A stretch of 9,321 nucleotides of DNA from Brevundimonas sp. UBA7534 (lineage in GTDB: Bacteria; Pseudomonadota; Alphaproteobacteria; Caulobacterales; Caulobacteraceae). Positions 5,566-9,321 of this stretch are shown in pieces. The notes below the pieces were generated by a model. The model saw nothing but the letters and a program-made list of their open reading frames with translations, was not told the origin of the DNA and searched no databases. Position 1 is the stretch's first letter; every line of letters begins with the position of its first letter. Both the position numbers and the translations under genes were made by a program. The stretch spans positions 277 to 9,597 of the forward strand of contig NZ_DLMO01000179.1 in assembly GCF_002479325.1 (NCBI RefSeq), written 5' to 3'.

Positions 5566-6150
5566 TCAGCCTGGGTCCAGGGTTCGGCAGAAGGCGTCCA
5601 GGGCGCGCGGATAGAGCTGGTGCTCGGCGGTCAGGACGCGCTGGGCCAAGCTGGCGGGCGTGTCGTCGGCCAGAATCGGGACTCGCGCCTGATCCAGGAT
5701 CGGCCCCTCGTCCACGCCTTCGGTGACCAGGTGCACGGTGCAGCCCGCTTCGGCGTCGCCGGCCGACAGGGCGCGCGCGTGGGTGTCCAGTCCGGGGTAG
5801 AGCGGCAGCAGGCTGGGGTGGATGTTCAGCATGCGCCCACGCCATCCGCCGACCAGCCAGGGCGTCAGCACGCGCATGTAGCCGGCCAGAGCCACGACCT
5901 CGATCCCCGCCTCCTGGAGGGCGGCGTCGATCGCCGCCTCGTGGGCCTCTCGGTCTTTGCCGAACGGGCGATGGGGCACGGCCACGGCGGCGACGCCCTT
6001 GGCCCGGGCGACGGCCAGGCCGCCGGCGTCCGCGATGTTGGCGACGACCAGGACGACCTCATAGGCGCTGTCCGGCGCCTGTCCGGCGTCGATCAGCGCG
6101 GCCATGTTGGAGCCGGACCCGGAGATCAGGACGGCGACGCGGGTCTTCAC
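5566..6150 (-). CDS. purN: Phosphoribosylglycinamide formyltransferase
   Basis: A 194-residue GAR transformylase, third step of de novo purine synthesis: 10-formyl-THF + GAR gives FGAR + THF, in the cytosol. Hallmarks in order: the phosphate-binding loop LISGSGSNM (8-15), PHRPF (59-63), LAGYMRVL (88-95), and the active-site block NIHPSLLPLYPGLDTH (109-124) with N109 and H111. The GCTVHLVTEGVDEGPIL block (136-152) carries D147. Together these are the N/H/D catalytic set of E. coli PurN (N106, H108, D144). The start is GTG at 6148-6150, 4 nt after the purM stop, and the family N-terminus (KTRVAVLISGSGSN) follows at once. A GGAAG lies 12 nt upstream, longer than ideal, so translation probably depends on coupling to purM. 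The C-terminus is short but ends at a natural boundary. Confidence 0.96.
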   Translation of the reverse strand: MKTRVAVLISGSGSNMAALIDAGQAPDSAYEVVLVVANIADAGGLAVARAKGVAAVAVPHRPFGKDREAHEAAIDAALQEAGIEVVALAGYMRVLTPWLVGGWRGRMLNIHPSLLPLYPGLDTHARALSAGDAEAGCTVHLVTEGVDEGPILDQARVPILADDTPASLAQRVLTAEHQLYPRALDAFCRTLDPG

Positions 6151-6154
6151 CGGA

Positions 6155-7192
6155 TCAGGCCGCTTCCAGCTGTCCGCACACGAAGGCGACCTCGCCCGCG
6201 TTCAGCAGTTCCGCCAGCACGGGCTCGGCGTTCTCGGGCGAGACGATCAGGATGAAGCCCACGCCGCAGTTGAAGGTGCGGCGCATCTCGTGGTCGCTGA
6301 TCCCGCCGGTTTCGGCCAGCCACTGGAACACCTGCGGCATCGGCCACGAATCCCAGTCGAAGGCGGCCTTCAGGCCCTCGGCGATGCAGCGCGGCGGGTT
6401 TTCGATCAGGCCGCCGCCCGTGATGTGGGCCGCGCCCTTGACCAGGCCCGCCTTCATCAGCGGCAGCACCGGCTTCACATAGATGCGGGTTGGCTCCATC
6501 AGGGCCTGGGCGAGGGAGCGGTCCTTGGCGAAGGGGGCGTCGTCGCCCCACCCCAGACCGGACTTGTCGACCACCTTGCGCACCAGCGAATAGCCGTTCG
6601 AGTGCGGGCCGGTCGAAGCCAGGCCGATGATGATGTCGCCGGCCGCCTGACGATCCAGATAGGGCAGGGCGTGGCCGCGTTCGACCGCACCCAGGCTGAA
6701 GCCGGCCAGGTCATAGTCGCCGTCGGTGTACATGCCGGGCATTTCGGCGGTCTCGCCGCCCACCAGGGCGCAGCCGGCCTGGCGGCAGCCCTCGGCGATT
6801 CCGGCGACCACGCGGCGGGCGGCGTCGATCTCCAGACGGCCCGTGGCGTAATAGTCGAGGAACAGCAGGGGCTCGGCGCCCTGGGCCAACAGGTCGTTGA
6901 CGCACATGGCCACCAGGTCGACGCCGACGCCGTCATGGCGGCCCGTCTCGATGGCGATCTTCAGCTTGGTGCCTACGCCGTCGGTGGTGGTGACGATCAG
7001 CGGATCCTCGAACCCGGCGGCTTTCAGGTCGAACAGGGCGCCGAAGCCGCCCAGCGACGGCTCCGATCCCGGACGCGCCGTGGACTTGGCCAGGGGCTTG
7101 ATGTGCTCGACCAGCATTTCGCCCGCGTCGATGTCCACGCCCGCATCGGCGTAGGTCAGGCCGTTCGGAAGGCGGTTGTCGGTGTCGCTCAT
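6155..7192 (-). CDS. purM: Phosphoribosylformylglycinamidine cyclo-ligase (AIR synthetase)
   Basis: A 345-residue protein, the same length as E. coli PurM. It closes the imidazole ring: FGAM + ATP gives AIR + ADP + Pi, the fifth step of de novo purine synthesis. Visible PurM-superfamily motifs: YADAGVDIDAG (14-24), the ATP-binding TTTDGVGTKLKIA (68-80), VGVDLVAMCVNDLL (89-102), GGETAEMPGMY (145-155), STGPHSNGYSLVRK (193-206), AHITGGGLIEN (255-265) and FNCGVGFILIV (307-317). ATG 7190-7192 starts the family-like SDTDNRLPNGLTYADAG; an AGG lies about 10 nt upstream. It forms a two-gene operon with purN (4-nt gap), the same order as in enterobacteria. It is divergent from rnd with an 81-bp gap. 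No PurR-type operator or purine riboswitch is evident in that gap. Confidence 0.97.
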   Translation of the reverse strand: MSDTDNRLPNGLTYADAGVDIDAGEMLVEHIKPLAKSTARPGSEPSLGGFGALFDLKAAGFEDPLIVTTTDGVGTKLKIAIETGRHDGVGVDLVAMCVNDLLAQGAEPLLFLDYYATGRLEIDAARRVVAGIAEGCRQAGCALVGGETAEMPGMYTDGDYDLAGFSLGAVERGHALPYLDRQAAGDIIIGLASTGPHSNGYSLVRKVVDKSGLGWGDDAPFAKDRSLAQALMEPTRIYVKPVLPLMKAGLVKGAAHITGGGLIENPPRCIAEGLKAAFDWDSWPMPQVFQWLAETGGISDHEMRRTFNCGVGFILIVSPENAEPVLAELLNAGEVAFVCGQLEAA

Positions 7193-7226
7193 GGGTCACG
7201 GACCTGAATCAGGGGCGGAAATGTGT

Positions 7227-7262
7227 CGCGGCGCTCTTGCCACAAGGGGATTGCGCGGCGCT
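7227..7262. repeat. Direct 9-bp repeat between purM and rnd
   Basis: CGCGGCGCT occurs at 7227-7235 and again at 7254-7262, 27 bp apart, flanking the putative rnd -35 and running into its -10. The spacing is near 2.5 helical turns. It could be a tandem operator or chance in GC-rich DNA. Confidence 0.3.
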
Positions 7263-7267
7263 ATAGC
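7237..7267 (+). promoter_or_regulatory. Candidate rnd promoter (leaderless)
   Basis: TTGCCA (7237-7242) and GCTATAGC (7260-7267, hexamer TATAGC 7262-7267), with a 19-nt spacer. The -10 matches the Caulobacter GCTANAWC pattern at 7 of 8 positions. Counting from the -10 puts the transcript start at about 7274, the A of the rnd ATG. Confidence 0.5.
7260..7267 (-). promoter_or_regulatory. Candidate purM -10 (palindrome shared with rnd)
   Basis: GCTATAGC is its own reverse complement, so the same eight base pairs present a -10 on the minus strand. The predicted start near 7253 would give a purM leader of about 61 nt. No good -35 is visible at normal spacing on this strand (TTGTGG lies 21 nt away), so use in this direction is uncertain. 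Confidence 0.35.
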
Positions 7268-7273
7268 ATCGGA

Positions 7274-8425
7274 ATGACGCCGATCACCACAAATGAGGCG
7301 CTGGCTGACTTCTGCGCCCGCCTTTCCTCCGCGCCTTTCATCACGGTCGACACCGAGTTCATGCGGGAGACGACCTATTGGCCCCGGCTGTGCCTGATCC
7401 AGGCCGCCTCGTCTGATCACGCCGGGATCATCGACCCGATGGCGGACGGGCTGGACCTGGAGCCCTTCCTGGCGCTGCTGCGCGACCCGAAGATCATCAA
7501 GGTCTTCCACGCCTGTCGCCAGGACGTGGAGATCTTCGTGCGCCTGGGCGCCATGCCCAAGCCGCTGTTCGACACCCAGGTCGCGGCCATGGCCGCCGGG
7601 TTCGGCGAACAGGTCGCCTATGATTCGCTGGTGCGCCAGATGCTGCGGATCGAGGTGGACAAGGGCAGCCGCTTCACCGACTGGGCCCGCCGCCCGCTGT
7701 CGGAGAACCAACTGGTCTATGCCCTGGGCGACGTCACTCACCTGGCGGCGCTTTACCCCAAGCTGCGCGATCGACTGCAGAAGGACGGTCGTCTGGACTG
7801 GGTGATGTCGGAGATGGAGGCGCTGACCGATCCGGCGCTTTACGACACCAATCCCGAAAACGCCTGGAAGCGACTGAAACCCAAGAAGTTCTCGGCAAAG
7901 TATCTGGCCGCCTTCAAGGCCGTTGCGGTCTGGCGCGAGCGCGCCGCGCAGGAGCGAGACCAGCCGCGCGGCCGCATCCTGAAGGACGAGGGCGTCGACG
8001 AGATCGCCCAGCAGGCGCCGACCGATCCCGACGCCTTCAACCGGCTGCGTTCGGTGCCCAAGGGATTCGGCGGTTCGCGCCTGGGGCTGGAACTGGCCGA
8101 GGAGCTGAAGCGCGTCCTGGCGGACCCGGAGGCGCACGCGCCAGAGATGTCGCGTCCCGCCCATCGCCAGCCCGCGCCGCCTTCGGTCGTCGAATTGCTG
8201 AAGGTGCTGCTGAAGGCCAAGAGTGACAATGCGGGCGTGGCCTCCAAGCTGATCGCCACCGTGGCCGACCTGGAGCAGATCGCCATCAACGACGACGCCG
8301 ACATCGACGCCATGAAGGGCTGGCGCCGCCAGCTGTTCGGCGACGACGCGCTCAAGCTGAAGCGCGGCGAGATCGCCTTGGTCTTGAACGGCGCGCGCGT
8401 CGAAGTGGTCGAGATCGAGGGCTGA
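7274..8425 (+). CDS. rnd: Ribonuclease D
   Basis: A 383-residue 3'-5' exoribonuclease (E. coli RNase D is 375) that trims tRNA precursors and other structured RNA 3' ends. The N-terminal DEDDy exonuclease domain shows ExoI FITVDTEFMRETTYWPRLCLIQ (D26, E28), ExoII KVFHACRQDVEIF (D84) and ExoIII YALGDVTHL (Y149, D153), so all five catalytic residues are present. SRFTDWARRPLSENQ precedes ExoIII as usual. One HRDC domain (about 208-285, AAFKAVAVWRERAAQERDQPRG and RLRSVPKGFG) and a second helical C-terminal region (about 300-375) follow. I chose ATG 7274 because MTPITTNEALADFCARL matches the family N-terminus. An upstream in-frame GTG at 7223, 7 nt after AGGGG, would add 17 residues (SRRSCHKGIARRYSIG) foreign to the family and would place the promoter inside the gene. 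Only a 3-nt GGA precedes the ATG, which fits leaderless translation. Confidence 0.96.
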   Translation: MTPITTNEALADFCARLSSAPFITVDTEFMRETTYWPRLCLIQAASSDHAGIIDPMADGLDLEPFLALLRDPKIIKVFHACRQDVEIFVRLGAMPKPLFDTQVAAMAAGFGEQVAYDSLVRQMLRIEVDKGSRFTDWARRPLSENQLVYALGDVTHLAALYPKLRDRLQKDGRLDWVMSEMEALTDPALYDTNPENAWKRLKPKKFSAKYLAAFKAVAVWRERAAQERDQPRGRILKDEGVDEIAQQAPTDPDAFNRLRSVPKGFGGSRLGLELAEELKRVLADPEAHAPEMSRPAHRQPAPPSVVELLKVLLKAKSDNAGVASKLIATVADLEQIAINDDADIDAMKGWRRQLFGDDALKLKRGEIALVLNGARVEVVEIEG

Positions 8426-8443
8426 CGGGCCAAGCGTCCCGTC
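8424..8443. other. Hairpin spanning the facing stop codons of rnd and ppx
   Basis: GACGGG (8424-8429) and CCCGTC (8438-8443) form a 6-bp stem with an 8-nt loop. The arms include part of the rnd TGA on one side and the ppx/gppA stop on the other. There is no T run on either strand, so it is not a standard intrinsic terminator. Only 17 bp separate the two convergent genes. Confidence 0.45.
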
Positions 8444-9321
8444 TAGATCGCGAGCGACAGACCCATTGTCTCGGCCAGGGCCTTGGCGCGCTTGCGGGTC
8501 TGTTCGCCCAGCAGCACGTCGGCGTAGCCCGCCGTGGCGCTGAGACGCAGCTCGCCCTTGCTCACGACGGCGCGGGCGTTGGCCAGCAACTGCGGCGCCC
8601 GCCCGGACAGATCGCAGGCCAGGCGAATGGCCTGACCCAGCGCCCGCGCCCGTCGCCGCGCGTCCTCGTCCAGCAGGCGGTCGACGGCTTCCGGCTCGGG
8701 GGTTGCGGCGTCGCCGCCGTACCGGGCGTTGAGCGCCGCAGCCAGGAACGCGCGTTCGGCATGGGTCTGGCCCGCCACGGGCGCGCGCAGCACCTGGTCG
8801 AACACCAGCTCCACGCGGTGGTCCGGGTGCAGACGGGCGCCCAGGTCGGCCAAGTTGCATGCCGCCGCGGTCAGAACGCCGTCCCGCGTCGGGCCGAACG
8901 CCGAAGGCAGGGCCGCCACCACATCGGCGATCCATCCCTCCAGCGCGCCAGGCAGGGCCGGGGCCACGCCCTGGCGCAAGCCCAGGGCCGCCGTGCCGGC
9001 CAGCAGCGGGTCGGTGCCGCGGATCGTCTCGTCCAGGGTTTCAAAGACCAGGCCTTCACGGACGCCCCAGGCGGACATCTCGATCCGCTTCAGGCCCAGC
9101 CGTCCGATCAACCCCTCAAGCACCAGGCCGGCGTAGGGCAGGGTCTCGGCGCGCTTCTTGGACACGCCCGGCAGCTTCTCCAATCCGCCACGCGACTGGC
9201 GCGCCACCAGGCGGGCCGTCTCCAGCGCCTCCTCGGCGGTCAGGGCGTACTGGTGCACGACCCGAAGCGGATAGTCGCGCAGGCCCATGTGCACCTGCGC
9301 CAGCGTCCGCCACGCCCCGCC
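8443..9321 (-). CDS. Ppx/GppA family phosphatase, C-terminal part (runs off right edge)
   Basis: The frame is open from the stop at 8443-8445 to the window edge, giving the last 292 residues; the start lies beyond 9321. The first visible residues are GGAWRTLAQVHMGLRDYPL, a hallmark of Ppx/GppA proteins, so the GTG at 9292-9294 is internal and not a start. LPGVSKKRAETLPYAGLVLEGLI, with the conserved R and the hydrophobic helix that closes the ATPase-fold domain, is followed by SAWGVREGLVF, another family signature. The helical C-terminal domain includes HAERAFLAAALNARYGG and RARALGQAIRLACDLSGRAPQLL. The enzyme is either exopolyphosphatase (Ppx, releasing Pi from polyphosphate) or pppGpp phosphatase (GppA). 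The N-terminal catalytic motifs are outside the window, so they cannot be told apart. Position next to rnd favours ppx, which in related genomes often follows ppk. Confidence 0.93.
   Translation of the reverse strand, partial: GGAWRTLAQVHMGLRDYPLRVVHQYALTAEEALETARLVARQSRGGLEKLPGVSKKRAETLPYAGLVLEGLIGRLGLKRIEMSAWGVREGLVFETLDETIRGTDPLLAGTAALGLRQGVAPALPGALEGWIADVVAALPSAFGPTRDGVLTAAACNLADLGARLHPDHRVELVFDQVLRAPVAGQTHAERAFLAAALNARYGGDAATPEPEAVDRLLDEDARRRARALGQAIRLACDLSGRAPQLLANARAVVSKGELRLSATAGYADVLLGEQTRKRAKALAETMGLSLAI

Noticed and set aside
3515..5614. Long open frame (699 codons) on the plus strand opposite the M13 peptidase
   Set aside because: The minus strand has every M13 catalytic motif. 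The opposite frame has no recognisable domain and the biased composition of an antisense shadow.
7196..8935. Long open frame (579 codons) on the minus strand opposite rnd and overlapping ppx/gppA
   Set aside because: rnd carries intact DEDDy and HRDC motifs on the plus strand. The antisense frame also overlaps the real Ppx/GppA frame and shows no domain.
9292..9294. GTG as the start of the Ppx/GppA gene
   Set aside because: The frame stays open to the window edge and encodes the conserved GGAWRTLAQ motif upstream, so this is an internal codon of a truncated gene.

Overview
The window looks like ordinary core chromosome from a GC-rich alphaproteobacterium, most likely Caulobacterales (Caulobacter or Brevundimonas type). 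The reasons are GC-rich codon use, very short intergenic gaps, -10 elements that fit the Caulobacter housekeeping pattern GCTANAWC, a match to the alphaproteobacterial EcfG stress promoter, and the neighbourhood ppx / rnd / purM-purN. No ribosomal marker is present, so the taxonomic placement is inference. I see no mobile element, CRISPR array, tRNA, rRNA or sign of recent transfer.

Layout, left to right. Positions 1-237 (minus) hold the start of an integral membrane protein that runs off the left edge. Positions 331-2489 (minus) hold a two-gene unit: a YheS-type ABC-F ATPase followed, with an ATGA stop/start overlap, by a small DUF2164 protein. A compact divergent promoter region (2490-2580) separates it from ndk (nucleoside diphosphate kinase, plus). 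After ndk come a strong intrinsic terminator, a small glycine-zipper lipoprotein gene (3127-3327, plus) and a second strong terminator. That second terminator also serves the convergent gene for a secreted M13 zinc metallopeptidase (3392-5458, minus). Upstream of the peptidase lies the purM-purN operon (5566-7192, minus), encoding two steps of de novo purine synthesis. purM is divergent from rnd (RNase D, 7274-8425, plus). rnd converges on the 3' two-thirds of a Ppx/GppA phosphatase gene (8443-9321, minus) that runs off the right edge.

Functionally this is nucleotide and RNA housekeeping: IMP synthesis (PurM, PurN), NTP balancing (Ndk), RNA 3' trimming (RNase D), polyphosphate or (p)ppGpp turnover (Ppx/GppA) and ribosome-associated ABC-F activity. 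Two envelope genes sit among these.

The most interesting signals are regulatory. A perfect EcfG-type promoter (GGAAC-N16-CGTT) is embedded in the ndk terminator, with its -35 in the hairpin loop, directly upstream of the OsmB-like lipoprotein gene. Both divergent gene pairs appear to share a symmetric -10 element usable in both directions. rnd is positioned to give a leaderless mRNA. I found no convincing undescribed multi-gene system.
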